DNA of 64,000 bases, from contig NC_039358.1 in NCBI RefSeq assembly GCF_003573695.1, positions 154,618,920 to 154,682,919 of the forward strand. The letters are read 5' to 3'. The stretch is from Papaver somniferum. Its lineage: Eukaryota; Streptophyta; Magnoliopsida; Ranunculales; Papaveraceae. The translations under genes and the position numbers were made by a program. The notes below the pieces were generated by a model that did no database searches, was not told the origin of the DNA, and was given only the letters and a program-made list of their open reading frames with translations. This document shows, one piece after another, positions 45,234 through 58,825 of this stretch. The stretch's first letter is position 1; the number at the start of each line of letters is the position of its first letter.

Positions 45234-48063
45234 TGAAAAGACAAGGGTACCCAAATACACCATAATCTTTAAATTATCCACCTATAAGTCCTCTTACCGA
45301 AAGTGATTGTCTATGGAAAAAGTCGAGACAATACGACAAATCGGTATTCGCACTTTGTGTGATCATCTATGGGTACGATATTGAGACAATACAACAATCA
45401 AAGTTTGATTACTTGATAATAGGTTTGGACTTATCCAAACTCTATAGGATTACTATCAAGTAATACGGAGTTAGCGTTTGTGTATTTTACTTTTAGTTAT
45501 AATAAACAGTTATAATTATGGAAATAGAAAAGTAAAAGACACAGCAAGATTTTGTTAACGAGGAAACCGCAAATGCAGAAAAACCCAGGGACCAAGTCCA
45601 TAATTGAATACTCTCATAATTAAGCCGCTATACAAAATCTAAACCAAAACTTTGTATAGTTGAGACCAAGCAACTAAACCTATTTCACTTAGTTTCTTCA
45701 GTATCCGCGCGCTTCCGACATTCAATAAGTGCACACACTGGAACAATTCCTTTGGATCGTATTCCAAACAGTAAAGGAACAACAAATCTGTCTGGTAACA
45801 ACTCTCTTGATTCTTTCAGATGAAGATATCTCAAGTCATATGCAAAGGCTCTTCTGTTTAAACTAATAAACTCCTTTTCCCGGTTATATAAATCTATCCA
45901 ACAACTACCGAAGTAACAGAGTTTAGATTTGCAATCAATCAATATAGAATCCAACAAGGAACTATAAACCGATGCCGATCTCACACAACTAATCAATCGA
46001 ATAAATCCAATTCTAGTTGGATCCCATCCGATCAAGGTTTGTGCTACACAAAGATATGAGAAACCAATCAGAAATCTTCTTTGTCTTAAAACCTTCTTTA
46101 CTCTTCAATTAAGCCTGCACAATACCACTTGAATCTCTTGTGATCAATGACGCACAGAACGGAGTCTGTTAACAATGTATTATCACAAGATGTCTTTAGA
46201 TCTACAAACAGTTGTAAAGATCCCGTCGGCACTTCGATCTAATTTGAGTGAATTTTATATCAGAAGAGAAGATTCTCAAGAATAAACAAACTAGGTGCAA
46301 TCAAAGTTCAACAACCGTTAGTCAATCAAATCAATCAAAAACTAATAAATTGTAATTATCTAGTTTCCGACTAATGGTACTCGTAGAGCTTCTTGATCCC
46401 ACATAAGTCTTTAAACGAGTCGTCGTAAGAGATTTCGCCTAATTAGGGTACTTTCCTCTCCGGATAGACAACTCCACCAGAAACAACAAAAAGATGAAGT
46501 TTGCCTGGCTCTTAGGATAGTTTGCTATAAATGCAAACTTAGGTATTTATAGACCAAGGATGTTTGGACACTAAGGATTTTCCAAAACCGAATATTCTCA
46601 AGATATGCAATAAATTCCCAAATCAGTTTTCATAATTCCTGGAAATGCTCTGTCCAATACTTTCCAAAATCTCTCAATAGAAAATCTCCAATTAGTAAAT
46701 GCACATTACTAATTTTTATTCTTTAGAGATATGCATTTAATTGCTGGTAATTAAAATATATAAAACTAACAACCTTAATTAAAAGATTCTTAATTTATTT
46801 CGGACCAGGATCTCCTTGAGTAATTAAGGAATAACTTTGAAAAATAAAATCTAAGAGTTACTGTTCGAGTTCAAAGTATGTTGACATCTTTTCTTTGTAA
46901 ATCCTCTTTCATATTTACAATCTTGGAATCGATTATACCACACTTCCAAACAAGTTTATAATTGGTTCATTTGTATTCCAAGACAAATATGTGATTGATC
47001 AAGTATCAAATCACAATCATGGGTTCAATCGGTTCTACCAATCACAGGGATCGGTTATACCTCAATATGGATTACTTGAGATCGAACACACAAGTTACCA
47101 GGACCGATTACGTCAGTTATACCAGGATCGATTACGTCAATTACCAGGACCGGTTACCATATACTCATGGTATTGATTGTGATCGGTTAGACAAGTCACT
47201 AGGATCGGTTACACCAATTACCAGGATCAGTTACACCAATTACTAGGACCGGTTACACCAATTACAAGGGTCGATTACACAATTCTTTTGTGATCGGTCA
47301 CACCAATTACTAGGATCGGTCACACCAATTACAAATATCAATCATACCATCTCATGTGATTACTTAGGATCGGTTACACTAATTAATAAAAACCAGTCAT
47401 ACCAAATCATAAGTCAGGCACTGTGATTAGTTATACCAAGATACATAACAAGTTATAGGTTCTACTAACTCACACATATTGGTAATCCAAAGATATGCAA
47501 TGAATAACAATACCAATAAGCCTAACGATTTCCATGTCGATTCATAAAACAAGTTCATGAATGTACTTCCTTTAAACAAATGTAAACATTGTTTCCTAGG
47601 ATGAAATCTTCACCTTTACCCATACACATAATTACAGTAGCATGCATACGATTATGTCGATGTCATATATACGAAGTTCAAAAGATAAGCGTTATACTTC
47701 GTATCTTAATTCCTTAACACTATGATCATGTGAACATATCTCACTACTAGAGTATAATCATTCACAGCTTCGCAATATAACACGATTTGAAAGATACGTT
47801 AGGAATGAAACAGTTCAAGTCAATATTACTAACCTCGAGAGGAAGGATGATATAGTCGTTGTAGCTTGTTACTTCTTCACATTCTTCAGGTCTTCGAGTA
47901 ATACTTGTATGTCTCATAATCCTAGACTTTCGAGTGTAACCTATACGAAGTTGTCTCTAGTACATAATCAAGCGACTCTTAGATGAGTTTTGGTTCACTA
48001 AAATATAACAACCAAACTTGACATACCAATGCTTGGTGGGTTCAACCGAGATACACTCAAACA
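45234..48063 (-). repeat. Element G LTR (divergent relative of A-F)
   Basis: 2.83 kb from TGAAAAGACAAGGGTACCC to CACTCAAACA. It shares GTTAACGAGGAAACCGCAAATGCAGAAAA-type blocks and the exact interior junction (ATCTCCCCCTTTGTC at 48064) with A-F. TATAAATA on the minus strand at 46544-46551. The matching second LTR is not in the window before 51480, so G is truncated or continues elsewhere. Confidence 0.8.
47030..47420. repeat. About 24-bp minisatellite in G LTR (GATCGGTTACACCAATTACC)
   Basis: More than ten degenerate copies. It lies about 480-880 bp upstream of the G TATA box, the same place as the arrays in A-F. Confidence 0.88.
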
Positions 48064-49892
48064 ATCTCCCCCTTTGTCAATTTTAGTGACAAAACTCTTA
48101 ATACATATGGATAAAAAAATTACAATAATTCATTAAACATACGCTTGATTCCAAGTTTCAACAGCATGACCTGCATATATTCAATTAATAAAAGCTACTG
48201 TTGACATTTTAGTAACAAAGCTAATACTCCCTCTAAAGGTGAGATAGGTAGATTTTCAATCAGAACATCTTTATTATTCCCCTTTTGTATTCCAAATACC
48301 TACAACAACAATATGATATGTTTCTCCCCCTTAGTCAATGCTTTATTCTTTCGTTAGATATAACGTTTAAGCACAATTGTCCTTTCCTTAGTGATTACAA
48401 ATCACTTGTTTACTCCATATATTTCCCCCCCTTTTTGTCACAAAATGACAAAGGTTCGAGCAAATAAAGGTCAGACCGAAAGGATCTTAAAAATCTAAAA
48501 GACTTGTACAACCTATAAGAGTTAAGCATGAAGGTTTCACATACCACTTTTGATAACCAATATCAAAACCAAAACTATAAGTAATTTGGTTTTAATATGT
48601 TATCAAGGAAATAATTTCCATAAGAAATTTTACCTAATAGTTTAACAATGGACTAAGAAACTTAGAATTCCCTTGCTAAACCGATTGTACACATACAATC
48701 GCTTATTTCGATAAGACCAAAATAAAGATCACAATTAACTTTATTATTCTCACCAGGTTTCTAATTATTCAGACAATAACTTAGACCTTTCACTTTAGAC
48801 AAGACAAATACTATGTTAGTTAACTAGTATTTTTTTTCAAGGCATTCGATTAGACTTGAATAATCGAATCCTTCAATTTGATAAGTCTAACTAAGATCAT
48901 AATTAACTTTGTTTCTCTTATCCGGAATCGAATTGGACTAAACAAATGATCCCGAATTTCGTTAAGCCATAAACAATACATACAAACAAAATAAATTGAC
49001 TTGCATAATTATTTCTCTTAACCGAAAGCAATTGAAACAAACATAGACATTATAGCACCGCAATTGCAACGAAGTTTCGTTAAGCCAAAACACTTGATAC
49101 CAAACAATAAAGAAGATATCAAACAATAAGCCAAATAAATTGACACAGTTTTCCTTAACCGGAAACAATTGAATCACACACACACACATGCATACACGCA
49201 TATAATGAAATATATATAAATTGTACCGAAATTTTTTTAAGGAAAAGCAAAATATATGCAATATAAGCAGGCTTTTCTTAAACAGAAAAATGATTAACTA
49301 ACAAATTCGTTACCTCAGATTCCGCATCCTCTTCTCCCCAGAAAGATATATCATTAAGCACAAGTTCAAGTTAGAACTTTCCCCCAATATGTTTTCATCC
49401 TCTCGCAAGAACAAAAGAACAACAACAAAGAGCAACCTTTACCAGAGAAAGGTTGAATTGGTTTTAACTAATGCGTGCCAATAGCAAAAGTTAAAAACCC
49501 GAAACACATATGTTTATGCTATGTAAACATAAATTGATTCAACACATTGTAACTTTTTTCATATGAGTTTCAATCGGAATACTTTATGATCTTTTATAAA
49601 TCCTACCAACATGGGCTAAAACTTAATCCCGCTAAATCAAAAAGTCACACAAACCATAAGGGTTCACATCATATGAGATCAACCGAAATCAGACATCTCA
49701 TAAACACATAACAATAGTATAGACATTCAAGCACAGGCTATGTAATCGGAAACTAGTACACGAAAAATTATAAAATAATAATTTTATCCATAAATAATGA
49801 TAGTTTTATTCGAAAATAAACCTTATACAATAATCGAAATAAATCAAAAACGGATGTCTATTTTTCTTGGATTAAGTATTACAACATATAAC
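48064..49892 (-). other. Element G 3' interior
   Basis: Begins with the purine tract (minus strand AAAGGGGGAGAT). More tracts lie at about 48324 and 48425-48438. AT-rich; no protein recognised. The frame at 48962-49261 is low-complexity. Confidence 0.65.
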
Positions 49893-50352
49893 TTAATGCC
49901 TAGTGGTGCTCCTATTGTTCACTGAGGTTTCTTCAGTGTTGAAACTCTTGAAGCATATCTCGAGAGACTTGTCTGCAACCACTTCATGTTTTTCAAGCTT
50001 TTCAACTTGAACCTTCATGTCTGCAAGATCATCTTTTGTTTCCTCAATCCTATCCTTAAGCCAATCTTGATGTCGAACCGTCATTATGAGATTGATTCTT
50101 AGTTCTTCAAAACCATGGATATAGTCAATCATACTATAAGAAGGTATCCACTTGGTTTTTTATTGGATCTTTAAGGTTATAAGCCAATAGACATGACTCA
50201 TCTTGAGATCCAGTATAACTATCGGAATCATAATCAGACATGATTTTCGATATGATTTTCTTTTTCCTTTTTGTATTGATTCCTTGATAATCCTTAACCT
50301 TTTGAGCTTCCTCCTTATTGACCTTTTTAAAACTGCGAGTTATTGGAGGCAT
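49893..50352 (-). pseudogene. Element G accessory basic/coiled-coil ORF
   Basis: ATG at 50352 starts MPPITRSFKKVNKEEAQKVK, followed by KRKKKIISK and an acidic DSDSYTGSQDES. A stop or shift near 50133 is followed by a second frame with a helix (HQDWLKDRIEETKDDLADMK, VQVEKLEKHEVV). Basic head plus coiled coil matches the order in A. Function unknown. Confidence 0.45.
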
Positions 50353-50589
50353 GCTCAGGGATTTAAATAAGAATTAATCAGGGTTTCTCAATACAAGAAA
50401 GAGATAGTTTCTCTTAAGAAGAGAAAACTTTCGGACTGAAAATACCAGGAAATTCCGAAAATATATACATAATATCAACTCTTACTTAAGATTCTTTTGA
50501 GTTGACCTTATCAATTTGGGATATATTCTGTCTTCCTACTAAGGAATGATCTTTCAGTTTTTTAAGACAAGAAACATCTTTCAATACTT

Positions 50590-50928
50590 TTACCACAATA
50601 TTTTGAAGAAGTATTCCTTAAGATCTTTTTCAAGGAATCGGTTCAAAGATTCCTTTGGACAAGATTTCGTTTGATCATCAGTAGTTGTAGAAGATGGTTT
50701 GTCATTCTCTTCTAACTTGATGTAGTTAGGTAGACTACCATCATCATGATCTGTTTCAGATGTGGTCAAACATGTTTTGTTATCACAATCTCTAAAAGTC
50801 AAAAAATGACTTTTGGTTTCTTCATCAGAAGAAATTATAACAAAATCATTAGTCAGGGTCATAAGATGAGTCTTTTGATCTTGAGTAAGAGATCTACCAA
50901 GAGCTTCTAATTTGACAGTGAGATCCAT
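50590..50928 (-). pseudogene. Element G Gag-like remnant
   Basis: 112 codons: a helix at the start (DLTVKLEALGRSLTQDQKTH), then an acidic, Ser/Thr-rich region. No zinc knuckle is seen. Probably the second half of a Gag-like protein as in B; weak evidence. Confidence 0.35.
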
Positions 50929-51479
50929 ATTCTCTTTGGCTAGAATATTTAGTTGAATGTCTTTTTCTATGATCTCATGCTTAAGAAGATTAGATTATGT
51001 CTTTAATATTAACATCCGTGTAGACAGAGATCTTATTGGCTTTAGGAGTTTTACCAACTCTTTATCAGTATCTTATTTTCTATCAGATATAGACTCAAAT
51101 GTTTTCGTAACTCCTGGATCATGAGTCAAGGAAGTAGTAACATCTTCAACATTTGAGTATTCATACTCTTGCATAACGTTAACTGAATCAGACATAGATT
51201 CAATTCTTATAGGTTATCGCAAGATTCTCTCTTCACTCCTACCTGGACACATGTGTGACCCATAAAAATCTATTTATTATTGAGAGCAACTTCATAAAAC
51301 CCTTTCCTGTGAGGCAGAGTCGAGACTTTCGATCACTCTCGAACCCAAATTTCTTTCGATAAGGGATGGTTATTTCTCTCTCAACTTTTAAGGATGAGAT
51401 TGTGTTCATATATATGTCTAACTTCTTATAAGTAGTGTGCAAAATTTCTATGTCTTCTTAGCGCGTTGGATGTTATCAT
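50929..51479. other. Degenerate element G interior
   Basis: Short decayed frames on the minus strand; no primer site or LTR edge found before the next element. Confidence 0.35.
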
Positions 51480-53090
51480 TTCGGAGAACTTTCAAGTTGG
51501 AAAAGTAGGTTTTGTGGGTATATCTCTAGTAAACCCTCACGAGACTATAACTCGTCCACTAGGGACACCTAAGGGTTCAAAGGCTTGTTATACATGCTAA
51601 GTGTGACTGTAGCCTCGATGACACGGAGTTGTATGTATGTTTTAAAATTATTTTGTTTGATTTGCTCGAGGACTAGCAAAATCTAAGTGTGGGGGAATTT
51701 AATATGTGTTGTAAACATCTTGATATTTATCTATTATTTATGCTTTATTTGTTACTTTCCTTGTAAATTATGTATCTTATGTTTGCTTTTGAGTTATTAG
51801 GTGCAATGGAGTCATTATGAACAAAAGAAGGAGAAAGCGTTTATTTGGAGCGTAAAGGGCGAAAGGTCAATTCACATGGGAGTCGGCTAAGGTGCGCGAG
51901 GAGGTGACTGTCAGTTCTCTACAACTGACAGTTGAGCAAGAAAGGGAATAAGGCAGTCGGTTCCTTGAAACTGACAACCTAAATGAAATCTGGGTGCTTA
52001 TATCCAAGATATGAGTGCCTAGAGTCATCTTGGGGTGCCTTATACAGAGTGGGGTGTTTTAATCTAGAACCATTCCCACATAACCCTAGAATTCAGAGAA
52101 GATGTATTTTCACTTTTATCATCTGTTTCATCTGAAATGAATTTGAGAGAGAAAAAGGAGGCGTTGTCAATGGAGGAAACGAGAGAATTGCAAGTTTCAG
52201 TTGTTGCTTCTATTACACTGAGAAGAAGAGGTGGAAGTTGATACTTTGATGAGATTTGAAGATTCAGATGAAGAAAATGGTGATGTTACTGCTATCTGTA
52301 GCAATCGTTGAATACAAAGGGGAAGATTCAGTTGAGCAATTAGGGGGGTTGTGTGAATCTATTAAGGAATATCTTTCCTTTAGCTAGTAATATCTAACAG
52401 AATATTTGAGAAATGAATTAGAAGATGGGTTTGATGTGATTATGAGGTTTACTGAGATTGTAAAGAAATTGCAGTTCAGATAGTGAATTTGGGTTTCTGA
52501 ATTGAGAAATTAGGGTTCTTTAAGCTGGAAATCGAGAGACGAAGAAGGATCATTAGATGGGTTTCTGAAGATTAATAAGGACATGGATCTGAAGCTGAAA
52601 AGTAACTGAAATTTAGGTTTGACTCATTGGAAGTTGGCAGTGTATTGGTTCGAATCTGTGTAGGGTTTGATGATACTGAAATCAAAGAATGATTGAATGA
52701 ATTGAAGCTGGTTTGTAGTGGAGATTCTATAGAGTTGGAGGAGCATAAAAGCAGAATTGGAGCGGTAAGGTGTTGTGTTTGGTATACAGGGAGATGGTGT
52801 TGCTGTTGCACCTAAAAGACTGAGAAGTTTGTGCAGTGGTGCAGTTTAAACTGAGCTGAGAGTGTGAACAAGAAACTGCAGGGAAACGACATCTGTGGGC
52901 AGTTCAAGGAGGAGATGCTGCTGGTGTTCTGTTTGCTGCTATTGAAGGCAATGAAAGATTGCAGTTATGCTTGAATGAATGAGTCTTGAAATGGAACTGT
53001 AATGAGGAAATGGCACTGGGGTGATTGCAGTTGGTATTGAAACGGCAGAATTGCAGGTAAGGAAGAAATGCAGTGTATATGTATCGATAC
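51480..53090 (+). mobile_element. Element H: 3' end and partial LTR of a gypsy-like retrotransposon
   Basis: Sequence around 51660-51705 (TTGCTCGAGGACTAGCAAAA, then CTAAGTGTGGGGGAATTT) is the characteristic 3' end before the LTR in plant gypsy elements, with a purine tract GTGTGGGGG. The LTR probably starts near 51701-51705 and is cut at 53091 by LTR D. No coding part is present. Confidence 0.55.
51907..51932 (+). repeat. Perfect hairpin in element H LTR
   Basis: ACTGTCAGTT and AACTGACAGT with a six-base loop. A related imperfect pair follows at about 51956-51979. Confidence 0.8.
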
Positions 53091-55581
53091 TGAAAATGCG
53101 GGGGTCTAACAGCCACACCCAATAATTTTTTTGGCAATCTGAGATGACTTACTCCAATACACTTTCTAGAGAATCAACTAGACAGTCAGACTCAATCTAG
53201 ATTAAAGTATATCAAAGAGTTTAATATCTCTAACTCTTAATTTAATCCGCAATCAGCAAATAAAATCTGCGAGCCTGATTGAATATAAGAGGAATTACTT
53301 GAACGATACCAAAGACCAATGTTCAAGTATCAATCAATGTAAATCAACAACCAAAGGTTGGATATTCTAATTGATTGATCTTAACGCACAACCTGTGATA
53401 TTTCAATTATATAACAAAATATAGTGCGGAAAAGAAATAACACAGACACCAGAATTTTGTTAACGAGGAAACCGCAAAAGCAGAAAAACCCCGGGACCTA
53501 GTCCAGATTGAAAACCATATTGTATTAAGACGACACAGACACTAACCTACTACCAATTAACTTCGGACTGGACTGTAATTGAACCCTAATCAATCTCACA
53601 CTGATTCAAGGTACAGTTGCGCTCCTTACGTCTCTGATCCCAGCAGGATACTACGCACTTGATTCCCTTAGCTGATCTCACCAACAAATAAGAGTTTCTA
53701 CGACCCAAAGTCGAAGACTTGATAGACAAATCTGTCTCACACAGAAAAGTCTATAGGATTGAATAAATCTGTCTCCCACATAAATACCCAAGAGTTTTTG
53801 TTCCGTCTTTTGATAAATCAAGGTGAACATGAACCAATTAATAAACCGGACTTATATTCCCGAAGAACAACCTAGTATTATCAATCACCTCACGATAAAC
53901 TTAATCGACTTGCGAAACAAGTTATTGTGGAATCACAAACGATGAGACGAAGTTTGTTTGTGATTACTTTTCTATCTTGCCTATCGGAGGTATAAAATCT
54001 CGAGCAAATTATTTCAATTGCACTCAACACGATAGAAACAACAAGATCAGATCACACAACTAAAAAGATAATAGTTGGGTATGGCTTCACAATCCCAATG
54101 AAGTCTTCAAGTCGTTAACCTACAGGGTCACGAGAAGAAACCTAAGGTTAAAGGAGAAATCGACTCTAGGTATGCAACTAGTAACACACAGGAGGTGTGG
54201 GGATTAGGTTTCCCAGTTGCTAGAGTTCTCCTTTATATAGTTTTCAAATCAGGGTTTGCAATCCAAGTTACCTTGGTAACAAAGCATTCAATATTCACCG
54301 TTAGATGAAAAACCTGATTCAACCAAGCTAATATCTTTTAACCGTTAGATCTAACTTAGCTTGTTACACACAAACGAAATGTACCCTCATTTAGGTTTAT
54401 GTAGCCGTACCTAAAGGTGTACACCATGTTTGTTCACAAATAGTTAACCGAGGTTAGCCATATGATGACTTTTATATCAACCTTATTCATCTTAACCATA
54501 ACTAGTTCAAATGACTCAAACGAAACTAGTTAAAGAGTTTTTCAATTGTTTAGAAAACACAATTGAAATCAAATTGGTTTGATTCACTTGAATCAATCAT
54601 GAACATTATAGCCACGGTTTGCAAAGATTGCATTCCTTATGATTTAAATGTTTAATTTCATGGACTTGACCGATTTGACAAAATAACCAGCTTAAGTATG
54701 CGTACGGGTATGCGTACTTAAGCAACCGGATTTGAGTTTTTAAAGTTTGCAAACTCAGCAAAAATTTTCGGTTCAAAAACTTCCGCCAGTATATGTACGG
54801 GTACACATACTTAAGGTGACTAGTTAAGATTTTGCCAAAACCAAACTCAGCAGAAATTCTCGGTTCGAGAATTTTCGCCAGTATGCGTATGGGTACGCAT
54901 ATTTAACATGTCTCCTTCACCAATTCCGTATACACACATATGCATACTCTTGGCTCCCGGATTATGGATTTATACACTAATGCGTGAATACACTATATAT
55001 GCTTATATCCAAAGATGGTTACATCATCAACTCTTTATTTCAATCATTGAAACATTCTTCTATAATGTCAATAGCCGTTTGCACACACCATTAGCTTCAA
55101 AGCAATTTTCAAGATATTGAAATAATCATTATTGAAACCTTCCAAGTCTTACACCAAATGATTGTATCACACAAACCATGTAATATGCTACTCGGCAATT
55201 TTCTCATGATATAGGATGAACTTGGTCGAAGCGAAAGCTTACCAATATATATTTCGAGAAATATGTAAGCGAGATTTACTCAGACCGAAATCTCAAATGT
55301 GTATAGAGAAAACTATATCGTAACACGACTTATGTCTCAATATAGGAGATAGTAGAAATAGACTTTCCAAGTGATAGATAAGTTCAAGTCTCCACATACC
55401 TTTTGTCGAAGAAGTTCCACAAGCTCCCCTTAGTAGTTCTTCGTCTTCAAGAGATGAACATCGAGAGATTTAAGCTCAACTACACTATCTATGTTCTAGT
55501 CCGAGACATCTACAAATAAACTAGAAATCAAGACTTATAGTTTTGATCACTAACATTGGAAAACATGCTTGAGATAGCAAC
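53091..55581 (-). repeat. LTR D (subfamily of A), interrupted by E
   Basis: Starts TGAAAATGCGGGGGTC and has A-type GTATGCGTACGGGTATGCG arrays (54695-54905). It lacks only the last 30-odd bases of the LTR, where element E begins. Confidence 0.88.
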
Positions 55582-57945
55582 TGTTAGAGCACTGATCGGT
55601 CAAACTCGCATGCGTTGCTATATCAAGCATGTTTGTCAATGTTAGTGATCAAAACTATAAGTCTTGATTTCTAGTCTATTATAGCTAAGTCTCAGACTAG
55701 GATAGATAGTGTAGTTGAGCTCAAGGACTTCATGGTGATTCATCATACAAGAAGAAGATCTACTCAAGGAACCGGTGGAACTTCTCGACAAAAAGGTATG
55801 TGGAGACTTGAACTTATCTGTCACTCAAAAGTCTATTTATTCTATCTCCTACTATTTGAGACAAAAGTCGTATGGTATATATATATACTAGATCATACAC
55901 ATTTGGTATTTTGAGTCGAGTATACCTCGCCTATCTATATCTCGAAATATGTGTTGGTAAGCTTTTCGCTTCGACCAAGTTTATCTTTACCTAGTGACGA
56001 AAGTTATGAATGTTTCAATCACCTTGAAAATTGCTTTGATGAGAAATAGTGTAACAACTATATAACGTCCTCTAAGAATGTTTCAATGATTGGAATGAGA
56101 TTTTAGATTACATAACCAATGGATTCCTTGAACCGAAGTTTTCGAACTTTGTTGATAAAGAGAACCGGAAGTACAACAAGTACCAAGTCCGCGAACTAAG
56201 TCTGCGAACTGCCGAAGTTCTCAAACCCGAGAATTTCTGCTGAAGTTAACAAACTACTTGCGCGAACCGGCGTAGTTCTCGAACCCGAGAATTTCTGCTG
56301 GAGTTTGTAAACTTTATCCGGTGTCTTAAGTCCGCGAACCTAGTCTGCGAACTTGTGAAGGTTATATATCTAAAGATGATTTCTGAACTTAATCTTAAAA
56401 GACTAAGGAATGCATTTGCAAACCGTGGCTATTAAAGTTCACGAACCGATTCGAGTGAATCAAATCATCTTTGCTTCAATTGTGTCTTGTGTAGTTACAT
56501 AAGATTTACTTGCAATTGAACAACTCTCTTAACTAGTTCATTTGAGTCAATTGAACTAGTTATGGTGAAGAAGAACATGGTTGGTATGAAAAGCTCATAT
56601 GGCTAACCTCTTTGGGTAGACTATTGTTGAACCAACAATGTACACGTTTGGGTGTGGTTAACAAACCTAGAAGCGTACAGTCATTTGTGTATAACAAGCT
56701 AAGTTTTCGATCTAACGGTTGAGAAATATTAGCTTGAATCTAAATCAGGTTTTCATCTAGCGGTGGATATTGATTGCTTTGTAACTAAGGCAAAACCCTG
56801 ATTTGAAAGGCTATATAAAGGAGACAACTAGTATTGTGCAAAACTAATCCCCACACCTTACGTGTGTTACTAGTTTGCATTCTAGAGTCGTTTCTCCTTA
56901 AACCTTTGGTTTTCTTCTTCTAAAACCAGGTTAACGACTTAAAGACTTCATTGGGATTGTGAAGCCAGACCGATACTACTTTTATCGTAGTTGTGTGATC
57001 TGACCTTGCATCTTCTATCGTAACAGTACAATCATATTGATTGGCTTGAGATCGTGAAGTTCTCCGATAGGCAAGATATAAAAAGTAATCACAAACACCT
57101 TCGCCCCTTCGTTTGTGATTCCACGACATCTTGTTTCGCTACCGTACGATTAAGATTGTTGTGAGGTGATTGATTAATCTAGGCTGTTCTTCGGAATATA
57201 AGACCGGATTATCAATTGGTTCATGTTCACCTTTATTATTATCAAAAGACGAAACAAAAACTTTTAAGGTTTTTCTGTGAGAGATAGACTTATCTGTGTG
57301 AGGAAGATTTGTTTATTATTAAAGCCTACGATTTTGGGTCGTAGCAACTCTTAGTTGTGGGTGAGATCAGCTAAGGGAATCAAGTGCGCAATATCTTACT
57401 GGGATCAGAGGTGTAGGGAGTACAACTGTACCTTGGATCAGTGAGAGACTGATTGGGGTTCAACTATAGTCCAGTCCGAAGTTAGCTTGGAGTAGGCTTG
57501 TGTCTGTAGCGGCTTAATACAGTGTGTATTCAATATGGACTAGGTCCCGGGGTTTTCTGCATTTGCGGTTTCCTTGTTAACAAAATTCTGGTGTCTGTGT
57601 TATTTCTATTTCCGCATTATATTTGTTCATATAATTGAAATAATACAGGTAGTGCGTTGGAATCAATCAATTGGAAATTCGACCTTTGGTTGTGATTGAT
57701 ATTGATTGATCCTTGGACATTGGTCTTTGGTACCGTCCAAGTTATTCCTTGTGTTTGATTATAGACTCACTGATTTCTATTAGCTTGAGTGAATCAAAAC
57801 AAGAGAAAGATATTAACTGCTTGAGATACTTTTACCTAGATTGAGTCTGACTGTTTAGTTGATTCTCTAGAAAGTGTTTCGGAGTTAGTCCATACAGATT
57901 TCTAAGCGAAATATTGGGTGGTGTTGTTAGACCCCCGCTTTTTCA
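55582..57945 (+). repeat. Element E 5' LTR
   Basis: 2,364 bp from TGTTAGAGC to CGCTTTTTCA, near-identical in order to solo LTR C, with a GTCCGCGAAC array at 56180-56370 and TATATAAAGG near 56812. Left flank GCAAC (55577-55581); the right end is outside the window. Confidence 0.9.
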
Positions 57946-57947
57946 AT

Positions 57948-57959
57948 TAGTATCAGAGC
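57948..57959 (+). other. Element E primer-binding site
   Basis: TAGTATCAGAGC; one change (G to A) from the tRNA-Met complement. Confidence 0.85.
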
Positions 57960-58825
57960 AGGCAAACACGTTTAAGACCTCATAAGTCTGTGTTTGTAGC
58001 GATCTGATTATAGACGAGTCTATCTCTAATAACTTACCTGTTCATAAATTACCAGATGATTTTCAAAGCTTGGATTCACCGGAGAGGACTGTCGCATCTA
58101 GGTCAGTATCTAAACATTCTCTTAATGTAAAACTTGTTGACGTATGAGAAACACACCTAGAAGAACAGTTGGATGAACTTTCTGATGAAGGTGATTCAAA
58201 TATTGATAGAGATGTTGATGAGGAAGTCTCTGAGTATGTCAAGGTTTTGAATTCATTAGAAAAGAAGAAGATGACAACTTCTCATGTCACTCCTCTTCCG
58301 ACTCCTCTCTGTCGTGAAAACAAGAAATTGAGAAGATGTTAAGCAGGTGTGTTTATGTTTCGAATCGTTCTAACGAATCGATACTCAAGGATTATGAAGA
58401 AAACCTACGTATGAAGTCACTTGAATGTGATAATCTTTATCAAAAGTACTTTTTGTTGTAAGAGAAACTTGCAGAATCTAAAGCAAGGTTTAACTCTCAG
58501 CAAACAAGTTTTGATGACATAGAAAGCGCTTATCTCGCTCGAGAAAGACGCCTTGAGGCTGATTTAGCTGTTGCTCTTGATAAAATCAAGATGTTGGAAG
58601 ATGACTTGAAAAACTTCAATACTAGTTAAAGCAAATTAACCACTATGCTAGGAGAAAGTAAAAATCATCGTGATACACGAGGATTGGGCTATAAGGGAAA
58701 AGATGCTCCAAGTATTAGCAAAGAGGTAAAATTTGTCAAGGCTAGTGATTCTTCTCAACAAAAGGTTTCCACTGGTGGCAAAAGTGAAATACCTTCACCA
58801 GCAGTTAAGGTTCAAAAGAGAAAAG
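57960..58825 (+). pseudogene. Element E Gag-like remnant
   Basis: Homologous to B's interior: LEEQLDELSDEGDSNIDRDV, ENKKLRRC, ECDNLYQKYF, ERRLEADLAVALDKIKMLED, and DTRGLGYKGKDAP near 58670-58710. Several stops (for example at 58147-58149, 58338-58343 and 58627-58629) break it. Cut at 58826 by element F, leaving AAAAG as the probable left target copy. Confidence 0.75.

Noticed and set aside
47030..47420. Regularly spaced short repeats resembling a CRISPR array
   Set aside because: Repeats are degenerate with no unique spacers of constant length, and this is plant nuclear DNA. It is a minisatellite.
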